Assembly (NCBI GenBank): GCA_963930645.1
Contig: OZ005648.1
Coordinates: 275,695,403 to 275,759,402 of the forward strand
Length of the DNA stretch: 64,000 nt
Origin: Salticus scenicus
Taxonomy: Eukaryota > Arthropoda > Arachnida > Araneae > Salticidae
Direction: 5' to 3'
Below are positions 36,090 through 49,032 of the stretch, piece after piece. How positions within the stretch are numbered: position 1 is the first letter of the stretch; each line of letters starts with the position of its first letter. The position numbers and the translations under genes are program-made. Under the pieces are notes generated by a model, which ran no database searches, was not told where the DNA came from, and saw only the letters and a list, made by a program, of their open reading frames with translations.

Positions 36090-37235
36090 CAGACTTAGCC
36101 CGCTTCGCTGGTCCCTATTTTTAAATGATTCACTATAATTAAAGAATTCTCAAAATTGCATTAATTTTTAACATGTGAAAAAAAAAGAGAAAAAGAAAAT
36201 CTGATCGGGAAAAATGTTCGACACTCATAATGAATCCATATATTATCGAAAGGAAAATGATATAAAATACAAAAAAATCTTCTCTCATTGGTGGAATAAT
36301 CTGTTCGGACCCCCACTGCCTGCGGCAGTGTATACCTGCGCAAACCATGCGCACCGTTTCTTCATCCACCGTTCCCGCCCTTCTTAATAACTCTATACTT
36401 TCGAAAATATCCGCAATCGATTTATCGGGCCTTAAAACTTAATAATACTAATTTTCAAAGTTCTAACTCTTATTTCTATTATTTTGCCCCTTTGCCCTCC
36501 CCCCTCCCACTATTCTAAATAATTTTACAAATTCGAAAATATCTACAGTTTATTTGTAGGTGTCAAAAACCTGTATGCACCAATTTGAACGATCTAACTA
36601 TATTTTTATTTTTTGCCCCTCTGCCCCCCTTCCCGCCCCTCCTAATAAATTTACAAATTCGAAAATATCCGCAATCGATTTGTTGGTATCAAAAATTCTA
36701 TGCACCAATTTTGAATGATCTAACTCCATTTTTATATTTTGCTCCTCTGCCCCCCCCCTTTCCCGCTCCTCTTAATAATTTTACAAATTCGAAAATATCT
36801 GCAATCGATTTGTACGTATCAAAAACTTCTATGTACCAATTTTTAGCGATGTAACTCTATTTTTATTTTTTTGCCCCTCCGCCCCCTTACCCGCCCCTCC
36901 TAATAACTTTACACTTTCGAAAATATCCTCATTCGATTTGCAGGCCTCTAAAACCTCTCTATACCAATTTTGAACAGTCTATCTGCATTTCTATTTTTTT
37001 TTTTTTTTTTTTTTTGGTTGTTGTTGTTTGTTTGTTTGTTTGTGAAATCACGTTTTGGCCCCTCCCCCCCCCCTTTTGGGAGGCGAATTTTGCAATAAAA
37101 ACTATCCTATCTCTCAAGTTGGACCAAATTGCACACAGTGTCCAAATTTCATTAAAATCGGCTCATTAGTTTAGGAGTTCATCGCGGACAAACATAATAA
37201 ATTTTATATATAAAGATATATATATATATATATTA
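36090..37235 (+). repeat. Interspersed repeat family, long copy 1
   Basis: It starts near TTAGCCCGCTTCGCTGGTC. It runs through GAATTCTCAAAATTGCATT, ATCTGATCGGGAAAAATG and CCCACTGCCTGCGGCAGT, then a minisatellite. It ends with ACTATCCTATCTCTCAAGTT, ATCGGCTCATTAGTTTAGGA and GACAAACATAATAAATTTTA before a (TA)n tail. The 3' portion resembles tails of RTE-type non-LTR elements or SINEs built on them. That class is an inference, since no reverse transcriptase is present. Related copies occur at 37740, 37985, 38945, 40275, 40905, 43425 and 63846. Confidence 0.75.
36385..36995 (+). repeat. Minisatellite, about 120-bp units, five copies
   Basis: Each unit carries ACAAATTCGAAAATATC, CGCAATCGATTTG, CACCAATTTTGAA, ATCTAACT and a pyrimidine stretch such as CCCCTCTGCCCCCCTTCC. 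Units differ by substitutions and small indels. It is embedded in interspersed copy 1, and a diverged array of the same unit lies reversed at 43830-44430. Confidence 0.85.
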
Positions 37236-37385
37236 TATTAAATTATAAAGTTTTGATCAATGAAGCACAAATAAGTAAAAAACAGGATTAATTTCACTGT
37301 ATTATCTTCATTATAATATGAATTCAATTTACACTTCAGTCTAAGTAACACGTGGCCGGCTATGCTAACACCAAAAATTTAAAAA

Positions 37386-37643
37386 GTGGAAATAATTGAA
37401 TTATACGAAATTTATTAATAGGTTAAAAAGTTGAAGATTCTTTGTGTAGATGGCAGCACCAAATATATTTCAGCTTTCATTTCAACCCAGTCGAAAGGTA
37501 TCGACATCTGTTAAGTGGAAATAATTGAATTATACGAAATTTATTAATAGGTTAAAAAGTTGAAGATTCTTTGTGTAGATGGCAGCACCAAATATATTTC
37601 AGCTTTCATTTCAACCCAGTCGAAAGGTATCGACATCTGTTAG
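37386..37643. repeat. Perfect 129-bp tandem duplication
   Basis: The unit starting GTGGAAATAATTGAATTAT runs at 37386-37514 and repeats at 37515-37643 with no difference that I can see. Its identity in such a degraded region implies a recent event or an assembly artefact. Confidence 0.92.
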
Positions 37644-37734
37644 AATCATTTGGAGTTAACAGATAATTGTGACTGTCAAATAATAACAGACAAATAATTA
37701 GCAATAAATTAAAATTGCGACTATAATTTGAGAT

Positions 37735-37865
37735 TTAAACTATCCTATCTCTCAAGTTGGATCGAACTGCACATGGTGTGCGAATTTTATTATAATCGGT
37801 TAAGTGGTTTAGGAGTCCATTGAGGACAAACATTGTGACACGAGATTTATATATATTAAGATTTA
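37735..37865 (+). repeat. Interspersed repeat family, 3' end only
   Basis: ACTATCCTATCTCTCAAGTT, ATCGGTTAAGTGGTTTAGGA and GACAAACATTGTGAC match the tail of the copy at 36090-37235 and end in a TATATA tract. It is a 5'-truncated copy, as expected of target-primed insertion. Confidence 0.75.
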
Positions 37866-37984
37866 TATATATATTTTTCTTTCTTTATTTCGTTATACAT
37901 TATAGGGAGTGCATAATTATTATGGAAATTTCAGATCGATGTTACAGTCACATAATTTCTCCCCCTCTCTCTCTTTATATAGAC

Positions 37985-38110
37985 AAAACTAGCGGGCTTT
38001 AACCGCTTCGTTGGTCATTACATTTAAATGAATTATCAAAATTCTATATTAATTATAAAATCTCAAAAATTTCAAAATTTCAAAATAAATTCATCGAAAT
38101 CAGTCAAAAA
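37985..38110 (+). repeat. Interspersed repeat family, 5' end only
   Basis: ACTAGCGGGCTTTAACCGCTTCG leads into TTGGTCATTACATTTAAATG and AAAATTCTATATTAATTA, matching the start of copies 1 and 40905. The remainder is not recognisable. Confidence 0.65.
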
Positions 38111-38944
38111 TTCGATTTAGTTTACTTTAAATCCAAATTAATGCAAATATATTGAAATAACATAACTTAAAAAACTATAACGCACTAAAATATTAATTTA
38201 CTTTCTCGTTATCGTCCTATTAACGAAACTTACCAGAAAATAAAACGACGTACAACAGTTTTTACTTAAGTTTTTTATCCTAGCTAAGTAAATTTAGATC
38301 GAAAAAACTTAACGTAACCTAATAAGTGTAAGTGACTTTCATTAAAGAGTTAATGAGAATCATAAATATTTCGGGAACCGAAAGATAAAAATTAAAATAA
38401 ATATAAAAACAGCAGGCAATAGAATATTTCTATTTAGACGAGCGAAACCTATTACCAGAAGGGTTTAAAAGAAAAAACTGATTGATAATTATTGCTTTAA
38501 TCTAATTTTTTAGAATTATCCCCATTAACTCTGAAATAGATAACATGACTGCAAGTCCTTTAAAGTGATTTAGATATTTTAAGCATTATCTAATTAAGTC
38601 TTGAAAAAATAGTCTTGCTCTTAAAAAAAAAGAAAAAAGAAAAAAAGGAATTTAGCAAAATTAAGTTTCGTAAATAGGGTAAAAAAAATGAAAAAGGGAA
38701 ATATTTTTTACTCTTAGGGCCTATACTTATTACCCTATTGATGATTTAAACCTATTCAAAGAAATTTCTTGGAAAGCGATAAATATTTAATGATATTCGA
38801 TTATTATTTTTTGAATAAAAGATATTTATTCTAAAAAAAAAAAAAAAAAGACAAATTACACGTAGATTATTCGATTGCGACGTTTAGCACGATTAAATTC
38901 AGATTGTAAAAACGTATAAATGTCGTACTAATTGTTGTTTGATA
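38111..38944. other. AT-rich non-coding stretch
   Basis: Nothing recognised. A-rich runs lie at about 38621-38646 and 38834-38849. Confidence 0.45.
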
Positions 38945-39280
38945 TATCTATATAAATAAAGAGAAGTGTCTGTCTGTGTGCCTGTATGCTCTCTGACGCT
39001 TAGATCGCTGATTGCAGTGATATAAAACTTGCAAACTTTACAGGAGAGTAGCTTTGATTTTGATTTTGTAAAGACGACGCATCTTATCGAGATATTTTTG
39101 ATTTTGAGTCTGAGATTGATTTTTTTTTTTTTTTTATATATATATTCTGCACTCCTTAAAAACAGTTACTCAACTATTCATTTTATTTTAGTTTTTCTTT
39201 ATAAAATGATATTATGAAACATTGATTAAATATTTTTACAAATTCATTTAAACGCCGTGACCAGCGAAACGGGCTAATAT
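38945..39280 (-). repeat. Interspersed repeat family, short reversed copy
   Basis: It begins with TATATAAATAAAGAGAAGTG and TCTGTCTGTGTGCCTG and ends with GTGACCAGCGAAACGGGCTA, the reverse complement of the TAGCCCG..CGCTGGTCAC start. Both ends are present but the middle is only about 330 bp, with a T-run at 39120-39135. Confidence 0.65.
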
Positions 39281-40274
39281 GTAAATTTAAGTTAAATTGA
39301 TTAAAATTAGATTTTCTTACTTTGTTGAAAATCGTTATTAGTATTATTCCTATTATTATTATTATTACGTATTATTACTATTGTTACCATTATTTTATTA
39401 TTGTTGTTGCTGACGTTATTTACAAATATAAATTAGTCTTTCTATATGTTACATGTACAAAAGCTTTAAACATATTTATGGTTAACAAAATGAACATAGG
39501 TATTATAAGAAAGCATTATACAATGAAATAATAATAATAATTATTATTATTATTTTACTTAAAGAAAAAACATAGCGCAGCACTAGTGCAACTTAAAGAA
39601 AATAACATCCAAAACAAATATAAAAAGTGTACTAGAAGAAAGACTAAAATATTTCATATTTCTACAAATTAGTCATTTTCGGAAAGATAATGCAATAGAC
39701 AACAGCACTTCTTGCACTCAAAAAGGTTGTTACGAAAACCTGAATAATTTCTAAATAATAAAACTTTTAATTATTTTCTGCCATTACACGTAAAAATAAA
39801 AATACTTGTAGATAAATATGTTTGATTGTCATATATATTATATTTATTATTAATTTCCATTTTTATAAAGACAACGTTGAATTAGAAGGAAATATACAAA
39901 TATCAATCTAAAACATGCAATGTAAAAAGAACTAATTACACTATCACATTTTTTTTATGAATTAAGCAATTATTCTAGAATTTCTTTATTTCTTTATTTT
40001 TAGTTTACATTTTCTTTGTATATTTGTTAGTAATTTTGCCAAAATGCACATATCATGCGTGGAAAAATGTCTAACAATAATAAGGTAAATGGATTTTACT
40101 GTAATTAAGTTTTTCGATCATTTTTTTTTTCAGTTGATGTATTTTGTATTAAACATTGTATTGCTTTTCTAGATTATTTCATTAGTAGACAATAACGTGA
40201 TATTTAAAAGACAACATCTTGATTGAAACTAAATATTTTATTGCCGATATGTCCCTGAGGCGATCCAATTGACA
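39281..40274. other. AT-rich non-coding stretch
   Basis: It holds (ATT)n/(AAT)n tracts near 39341-39370 and 39525-39555 and the short motif AGCGCAGCACTAGTGCAACTT at about 39573-39594. No gene recognised. Confidence 0.45.
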
Positions 40275-40735
40275 CTCAAAAGATTTTTGTGTCTGTATGT
40301 ATGTCTTCTGCATGCATGTCTAAACGTATCTACTCCTTAACAGCACAAAATGTTCCAGAAACGTAACAATCATATAACACTGAAAGATTATAAACATTTC
40401 AGAAACGTTTAAAATCGTTCAGATTACATTCCGATTAGTTTCAAAAACGTAGAAATGTCCGCCATCGTAACAAAAAGTCAGATACGTAACAGAAACGTTA
40501 CAATCACTTAACACGTAGAAAATCAAAAAGGGTGAATGTTTCAGAAAAGTATCGGAGAGCATACTTAAATGTGTTACGTTTTTGAAAGATTGTAAGCTTT
40601 TTGCAACATAACTGAAACATTGTGTGCTGTATGAGTACAATAGAGGTCACGAAAATTATGCTATTTCTTGGAAACTAATTGTACACCGCCACATGTTGCT
40701 GTGGCTGAGTTTGGTTAAATGGAAATGACAGAAAA
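40275..40735 (-). repeat. Probable reversed copy of the interspersed family
   Basis: It starts with TGTGTCTGTATGTATGTCTTC. Near 40690-40730 it ends with a phrase whose reverse complement reads CATTTCCATTTAACC, followed by CAGC, recalling the family start. The middle has several CAGAAACGTAACA-type short repeats in both orientations. Confidence 0.45.
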
Positions 40736-40904
40736 AAGAAAGTGCACGTTTTTAGTATGTATAAGTTCACAGCGTTTGTGAGTATATAATATTTTTTGTC
40801 ATTCCATTACCTATGCAAATATAGAGATTGTCTAGTTTCCCGACTCTTAAACAACCAATTTTAAGTGTGATAAGCAATCCGTCTCCAGATCTAAACCACA
40901 TAAT

Positions 40905-42270
40905 TTTAAAATATTGCCTTGAGCTTTGTTGGTCATTCCATTTAAATGTATTTTTAAAATTTTGTATCACATTTTAATAAAAAAAATCTCAAAAAAAAAA
41001 AAAAAAAAAAAAAAAAAGCGTTACATTGAAATAAATCAAAATCCCCACTGCCTGCGGCAGTAACTTACCCGGGCGCGGGTGTAGGAACAAAATTCTCACA
41101 CATGAAGCTTGTTTCTTCATCAGTGCCTTACGCAACGTTTTTCCCGACTGCAATATGTCGGTTTACGGTAGGCATTGCGTGAGTTAGCGCTGTATAAATG
41201 AGAGTTGCGTGCACCTTTCTCCATCTACACGCTTTAATTTTACTGACACGAAAGTAAATTCAATCATTTCTAAGACTGAAAATCAAGCCACACACCAAAA
41301 ATTCGTCTTCCTGAATTCACTTACAGATTTGTTTTTTGAAACTCCCGTCTCATGAGGGAGGAAAGAGGGGAATTTAGCTAAATCTCTTTAAAGTGTGTGT
41401 TGGATACACACAAACAATCCATATAAAAAAGTTGACTTCCTCAGATAGTTTGGAGCAGATTTAGGCTTTGAAACGTACATTTTCCTCCCCTTCCTCAGAA
41501 AAGGAAAAGGGGAAATTTTGTAAAATACCTTTGAAGTATCTGTTGGGGACACATAAACAATCAACAGACCAAATAATTGCCTTTTTGAGATAATTTTAAG
41601 CAGAGTTAAGTTCAGAAAACTGTTTCCCCCCGCATGCAAAGAGGGAAAGAAAGGAAATTTGACTAAATCACATGGCAGAGGGTATTGAATGCAATAAAAT
41701 AACCTGCACACTGAAAATCACCTAAACTTCCATTTGACACAAAAAGGGGGGGGGGGGTCTCTACTTTCTCCCCTCATACTCCTCTCCCGAACTTAAAAAA
41801 AAAAATCGAAAATCACCAACAACTAAATATAAGTTATATAAATTATCCTCAAGAAAACGTACGGCAAATTTAAACATCTTTGTGCCATTTTTGGTAGATA
41901 TGTGCTTAAAATTCCTCATTCTAAAAAATCCCCCCCAAATTGATTTTTCCCTTTGCCCCCCTTAAAATAATAAATCCGAAAATGGCCGAAAAGCTTTTTT
42001 TCTTTTCTTCTATCGTACTCAACTCTAGTCTTACCATGTACAATTTCTTCACCGTCAAGTAGTTTGGTGCGGAAGTATATTTGCAAACATATTATTGCCT
42101 CCTGCTACCCTAGGAAGATACAGAGGAGAATTTCGCAAAACCACGCCCCTATGCAAACGCAACGTTGTGTCAAAATTTCAAAGCAATCGGTGAAGAACTT
42201 TCGGAGATTGAACTTTTCAGAATTTGGACAAACGAACATTTACACATACATTTGTATAGAATTCGTATAG
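40905..42270 (+). repeat. Interspersed repeat family, long copy 2
   Basis: It opens with TTTGTTGGTCATTCCATTTA and, after an A-run at 40986-41017, continues with CCCCACTGCCTGCGGCAGTA as in copy 1. It ends with AAAGCAATCGGTGAAGAACT and TTTGGACAAACGAACATTTA followed by a TA-rich tail, a typical RTE-like 3' end. The interior array differs from copy 1, so the body is modular. Confidence 0.7.
41325..41760 (+). repeat. Minisatellite, about 145-bp units, three diverged copies
   Basis: Units share a purine-rich stretch (GAGGGAGGAAAGAGGGGAAT, GAAAAGGAAAAGGGGAAATT, AAAGAGGGAAAGAAAGGAAA), then AATCT/AATAC, TGGATACACA/TGGGGACACA and AACAATC. It ends in a G-run at about 41747-41757. Confidence 0.65.
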
Positions 42271-43424
42271 ATATTTATGAGATACATGGAATTGGCGAAA
42301 TAGCTTTTGTTGTATACTGTGCTTATAGCTGCTGTACACGGATGCATAAAACAATCACTTAAAATCACAATGTACGGATGTAATTTATTTAAAAATTATT
42401 TTAACAAATCATATACCATTTTAACATTTTCAGATTGCTTTCAACAAATTGAATTAACATATGTCATTAGAATATAAAAGCATGCATCAAGTAGAAAATG
42501 ATCTGCGAAGAATTAATAATAATTTATAGAAATACAGCACGGACATCTGATATGTTGCGTAATCATCTGATTATTGACTTTATAAATTGATACAGATATT
42601 TATGTGTTTTTACGGAATTAGCCGTAAAGTTTATGGCGTGTAATGTTTTGTGACTCACGAAGAGGACACATAAAAGCGCTCCTTATGATTAAGATTTGTG
42701 AATAACATTTTTTGACTACATATTATTATAGTTACACAAGGCATTAGACACAATGAAATTACATGCATTATTATGTTTAAAAAGCATATTTTCTGTAGAA
42801 AATAATATGCATAAAATAAGTAATTACTATACAAGGCTTAATAACTAGTTTACAGGGCTACATAAACATATTCCAAAGATACATGTATTATGAGTGGTAA
42901 CTACTGAATGTGTATTTAATGAAGAAAATTAAAACGCAAATATTTATCTAGGGGAGGGCTGAGAAGGGCTTCATATCGAATAATTAAACCCAAGCTCATC
43001 ATGAGACGAAAAATAATAATGAGCTAAACAAAAAATTAATAAATAAATAAATAAAACAAAAAACTAGAAACATTTCAAACAGACACCACAATATATACAA
43101 TTCCTTTACATTGAAAGAACCACACATTGTCCATCAAGTCAACTGAGTACAGACGAGTATTGCATGAAAACTGCAACTCTGCACTCATACTTACTTTTAT
43201 CTCCTAGGGAAAGGTGATATCAACGCATAACACTAGTTGTGGTTGAATAATGAGAAAAAAATGAAACAACCGATCAAATTAAGTTAAGGAGAGAAAAAGC
43301 AAGCATAAAGTAGAGAATATATATACATAAATTTGTAACATGTCTATTACTGATACAACTGAAATTTCAACCTATTAAAACCAATGCTTATTTTTTTTTC
43401 GAAATACAGAAGTATGTTACAATA
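42271..43424. other. AT-rich non-coding stretch
   Basis: No gene recognised. A minus-strand TTTCCCTAG / GTAAGTATG splice-like pair brackets 9 nt at 43195-43203; see findings. Confidence 0.45.
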
Positions 43425-43519
43425 ATAATCTGTATATATGGAATCGTTTGTCCTGAGTGCGTGAGTGAGTGAGTGATTCGTCATCACCCAGCCCCCCCCC
43501 CCCCCAAAAAAAAAAAAAA

Positions 43520-43800
43520 GATATCCGCAAAATTTTTGCTTTAAAATGTAGCTAACACAAATATTTAAAAACCAATATCTGGAATTTTAGAAATCCAGTC
43601 CCTAAGGGGGAGGAGGGGGGCCAAAACGGTATTCAAATAATCCTATATATCTCAAACAAAAGAACAGATATACGTGAAATTTTTGCTCTAAAATATAGCT
43701 AATACAAATACCTAAAAACCAATGTCTGGAATTTTAGAAATTCAGCCCATAAAGGGAGGAGGGGGCAAAACTTGGTTCCAAATAATCCTTTATACCGCAA
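43520..43800 (-). repeat. Tandem pair, about 145-bp units
   Basis: Two units share AAATTTTTGCT, AAAAACCAAT, CTGGAATTTTAGAAATCCAG or AAATTCAG, then a G-rich stretch and AATAATCC. They lie within the reversed long copy. Confidence 0.75.
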
Positions 43801-43829
43801 ACAAACAAATAAAAGAAAAAGATATAGAC

Positions 43830-44430
43830 CGTTCAAAATTGGTACATATAGGTTTTAGAGGCCTGTAAGTCGAATGAGGATATTTTCGAAACTATAAAGG
43901 TATTCGGAGGGGCGAGAAGGGGGAAGGAGAGGGAAGGAGAGGGGCAAAAAAAAAATAGAGTTAGATCGTCCAAAATTGGTACATAGTGGTATTTGATACC
44001 TACAAATCGCTTGCGGGTACTTTTGAATTTGTAAAATTTTTAGGAGAGCCGGGAAAGGGGGGTGCGAAGGGGCAAAACAACAGAAATAGAGTTAGATTGT
44101 TCAGAAGTGGTACGTACAGGTTTTTGGGACCTATAAAATGAATGCAGATATTTTGAAAAGAGAAAAATTATTAGGATAGACGGGAAGAGGGGGGCGAAGG
44201 GGAAAAAATATAGAAATAAGACTTAGAGCGTTGGAAATTAGTGTTATTAGGTTTTAAGGCCCGATAAATCGATTGCGGATATTTTTGAAAGTGTAGAATT
44301 ATTACGAGAGGCGGACAAGGGGGCAAAAATAAAGAAATTCACATAGAACGTTGAAATTATTATTATTAGATTTAAAAGCCCGAGAAAACGATTGTGGATA
44401 TTTTTGAAAGTGTAAAACAATTATGAGGGG
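43830..44430 (-). repeat. Minisatellite, about 120-bp units, reversed
   Basis: About five units carry TAGAGTTAGAT, AATTGGTACAT, AATCGATTGCGGATATTTT and purine stretches such as GGAGGGGCGAGAAGGGGG. They are the reverse complement of the 36385-36995 array with further divergence. Confidence 0.8.
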
Positions 44431-44770
44431 CGGAAACGGTGGGCGTAGGCGGCGCGCGTGTATACTCTGCCATAGGCAGCGGTGGCCCGACCGATTATTC
44501 CACCAATGAAAGACATTTTGTTTTGTATTTTATATTTATGTTTTTCCCTTACTATAATATAGTGATTTATTAAGACTGTCGAACATAAATTGCCCCGCAC
44601 AGCGCACAGTGGCCTGTGCATGAGTAGACCCGGTGCGAAAATTTTCCCGATGAAAAATTCTTTTTTTTTCTCTTTTGTTTTATCTGATAAAAATTAATGC
44701 AATTCTGAGAATTCATTAATTATAGTAATTCATTTAAAAATAGTCACCAGCGAAACGAGCGTATCCTCCT

Positions 44771-46706
44771 AGTTTAACATAAAATAACGAAATAGTACTC
44801 ATTCATACAAATTAGTAAAAATGAAGTTACTGTTATATTTTTATATCATCTTTTTATATTTGATTATATCATCTTATTATATTTGATTTGAAAATACGGT
44901 TCGTTCACATAGAATGTCAAATTTAGAAAGACATACATTTTTAGAAACATTGTAAAATGTCCATAATTTTACTGTCTAAGAAAAATATCGTTGAAATGAA
45001 AAGTTCATAGAACAAAGGATAAACTGTTTCAATCACAATTCATGCGGAATTGAACTGGAACTTAAACTAAAAATGCATATAAAATGTAAAGTATAAGAAA
45101 AGTTAAATCCTTATGGAGTAAGGAGTTCTTTAAATATACATTTTAAACTGCATGAGTTATTTTACGAAAAAGAGAGCAAAGTGAAATTTCTAAAACAAGT
45201 TACCATGGATATTATGTTTTATTTTGCACTTTTATATTAATGCGGGATACTTTAAACTTTATTTTAAACTATATACGAAATGAATAAAAGATAAGAAAAA
45301 AAAAAAAAAAAGTAGAAATAGTTTTAGAAAGTTTGAAAGTAATGATAATTTTGAGAAATATATATACATATATATATAATAGATAACGTAATAAAATTCA
45401 ATCTTAAAATTTAGCAATTAATAGAACTACAACAATAACAGCACACAAAAATATAGAACTGAATTTAACATAGAGGAAAGACTGACACAAAAAATTGCGA
45501 TATAGATTAAGAACCAATGAATTACAACAATAACTTAAAATACATACGCCGACCTGAATGATAATAAAAAAGGACCATTAAACTAATGACAAAGAAAACA
45601 AATAATTAACCACAGAATTAATTGGATATAAATGCTTATAATTAGAAGTATACTTATCAAGGGGCGAGTACTTCATAAAGCTGTGAAAGCTGCATCGATT
45701 TCGTAAAACGATAGTGCTAATCATAGCAATTTATATCATTTCACGCCCCGATCGAAGCAGCAGAACCATATAGAATGAGAAATAAGTGAAATATTAAATT
45801 AAAACAAACATTAAATATAATCCTCAAGGAAACCAAAAAGAAAACACGAAAAAATCATTGCAACCACATGCCAAACAGTTAACACAAACTGGAGAAAAGG
45901 ATGATGCCAAAACAAAAATTGAAATCAAAAATAAAAGCTCTACAGAAATCGATTAATCGAATGGACTTCAGAACATTTTCATTAAAGATAAAATACACAC
46001 AGTAAATATTAAATGATAATGTTGAATTATATTTTAAATTTAATTAAATTTAAACTAGTAGAGTTAAATTAAATTGTACATAAAACATTAATAAATATAT
46101 CGTTTAAGTAAAGGGCTAAAGAATGAATGCATATGATATCAGTGAACAAGCGCCATCTTTCGGTAGCTAAATAAACAATAATTCAGTAAAATTATCTCAG
46201 AAGAAAAAGCCAATACAATAAGGAGTGTAATTAAGAAGTATTGACTGCAAGATTAAGAGAATTTTTAGCATCTATCAAATAATAAGAGTTATGAATATTG
46301 GAACATGTTAAAGTTAATCCTAAATTAATTAGGCTAAGAATTGAACTTATTATGATTAACCCAAAATTAAGTGAACTTGAAGTCAAAGTATTAAGAAGAA
46401 TTGAAAACAAAGTATTAAGAAGAATTAAATATTAAGTTGTAAGAAGACTCAATCACAAGCAATAATGCCAAAGAGCACACATATAAGGATAAGCATTTTT
46501 AGGCAGTCATCAATAATTAAAATTATAATTTTAAAGATGATTTATTATTATTATTATTATTAAAATGGATTGATTGTTCAAACTTAACAAGGGAGGCCTC
46601 TAGTAGCCAGATGCACACAATTAAATTTAATGATAAAAGAGTTCAAGTTTCATAGTATCAACCAGAAAAAATAAGAATGTAACTTGAAGTAATCCCTCCA
46701 TCTATT

Positions 46707-46710
<4 letters not shown>
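44771..46710. other. AT-rich non-coding stretch
   Basis: A short repeat AAAGTATTAAGAAGAATTGA recurs near 46386-46432. No gene recognised. Confidence 0.45.

Positions 46711-46771
<61 letters not shown>
46711..46771. repeat. (TA)n microsatellite, about 60 bp
   Basis: Uninterrupted TA dinucleotides. Confidence 0.95.
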
Positions 46772-46774
<3 letters not shown>

Positions 46775-48846
46775 AGAATGTTTATTTTTTGTAAGAATAA
46801 TATAAAACTTATCACAGTGTTCAGGAGAGCCTAAGTGCATATCTGTTAATATTTATTGTACAAAATTTAGAAAAATTGTTTCAAACATACAAGGTTAAAT
46901 ATATTTTTAGATATGGCATACTTAACATTATTAATAAAATTTTATAACCATTAAAAAAAATGTTTAATGGTCATAATTTTTTTAAAGAATAACATATCAA
47001 AATTAATTATATATACAAAATTAATTATATATTTTTAGGGTCTTTCATAAAATATTGAAAAGTATGAAGTATTAAAAAAATTTGATAAAAGCTCTTTTAT
47101 GAAAACTAAAAGAAAGTATTTTAATTAAAGGAGTGACACTTAACAAAAAGAACTTTAGAAAACAATTGTATAAATATAACAATGAGAGATCTTTCAATAA
47201 ACAACTAATGTGTAGATATGATAAATAAAGAAAGGTGTAATAAAATCTCATTATGTGTCAAAGTTCTTGTAAAAATATAGACTAACATTAAAAGAGAATA
47301 TTGGAAAACACATTTCTTTTAAATGACATCACACCAAATAAAATACATAATAAATTTTACTAAAAATTGCTGGTATATATTTTAGAAAAACACTTAAACC
47401 TTTCTTATAAAAGAAGAAATATTTATATCAATAAAAAATTTCTTGCAAATTTGATATTTTTTTTTAAATAAAATAAACTGATATAAAAAAAGGACAAAAA
47501 ATGTAGTAAAGTATATATTTTTCCCTGATTAAAATCGTAGGTTATACTGATGAGAAAAATTTAGGGCTATAAAAACGTCATTAATTCTAGGCATTGACCA
47601 AGAAGATTTATTCTTTTGGAATGTTTATGCTGAAGATAACTTTCAGAACTTTAACTTTTTATTCCAGATAAAAGCAGTCTTTTTTCTCCCGAATTAAAGT
47701 TTTTTTACTATTTCTAAAGCAATAAATTTCGTTATTTCAATAAACAGAAAATAAAACGGGAGAAAAGGAGAATTTTCAAGAGCAAAGAACAATTTACTAG
47801 AGTTCCACGAATGCGAAATAAATTAAATGAGTTTATTTGGTAAATTTTCTATTCTTAAAATGAATTTTGAACTTAAATTATTGTTTAAAACATGCTTTGA
47901 TAAATGACGCAGAAAGGTTAGTTCAAACATTTAGTTTGTTCACAACAAACATTTTTCGTAAAATTCATGAATTAGCCAATATTCTATTAACTCGTCTTTA
48001 CTTATTTATTTATTTATTTATTATTTTGCTATTCTTTACGAAGTATACTTAAGAATTCATTCGTTTAAATTTTATATAAATTAATTTGATGTGCAACTTC
48101 ATTTAAAGTTTTCTTGATGAATGATTTATGAAGACAAAATATTATTCAACTAGGAAAAATTGTTATTGTCCTTCAAATATTAAGTTAGTTGAAAGGATAT
48201 GTCCTATATCTTTCCATACTTTTAATGAATTTAATGTTTTAATTACGTTTAAAGAAGTTTTGAGATAGAACATTTTAGAGTTAAAACTTGCATTTTTTTC
48301 CATGACGAAATAATTAAAATCGAAATCATTATTTCTTCCGTTGAAATTTAGTTTGTCGTCTCTTTTTCAAAATTATATTAGTTTATCTGTTTGACTTTAG
48401 TTAAAATGTTTGATTTATTTAAATAATTTGATGTACATATTTATTTACAGTACGTTATAGAGAATTAATTTCTATGAATGTTAAATAACTTTAAATTATA
48501 GTTACCCTTTAGCACAAGTTTTTGTGAATTATGTACAAATGTTAGAACATTATTATTTTGCTTGATATCATGAAATGCATGAACTACGTAATATACCTTC
48601 TATATTCTATGATATTTTAAATAAGACAACGCATAATTAATTTATATGTCAAATTTTATACGCCTTCTTTTTTTTAATATCTTCAAATCAGTATGTGACT
48701 TAAATTTATAACTAAATTTTCTTTTACTTTTCTTTGATAGATTTTTGTGATATTTTTAGACAGTTATTTAAATCAATAACGTTTGATTAAAAAACAAAGA
48801 AATTCACTTCTAATGCATATTTAAGTAAATTTAGGAAATCATCACA
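46772..48846. other. AT-rich non-coding stretch
   Basis: Nothing recognised. Confidence 0.5.
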
Positions 48847-49032
48847 CAGGGTGTTTCAAAAGAGTTCCGATAAACTTTAAAGGTGAACCAGGCATATCGA
48901 AACAAATAATTTTTACGTAGAAACATAAATGCGGAAACGTCATGTATTCGCGATAACGAGACAAGAATACAAAAGAAATCAATGCAGAAATGAGTTACAA
49001 AAACACATTTATTAAACACTGTGTGCATAATG

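Larger units (their letters stand above)
43425..44770 (-). repeat. Interspersed repeat family, long reversed copy
   Basis: In reverse orientation this copy carries the CCCGCTTCGCTGGTGACTA-type start (44745-44770), GAATTCTCAGAATTGCATTA, an altered GGCAGAGTATACACGCGC block and a GC-rich minisatellite. The opposite end reads GAATCGTTTGTCCTGAGTGC with GAGTGAGTGAGTG. It is the most complete member besides copy 1. Confidence 0.7.
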
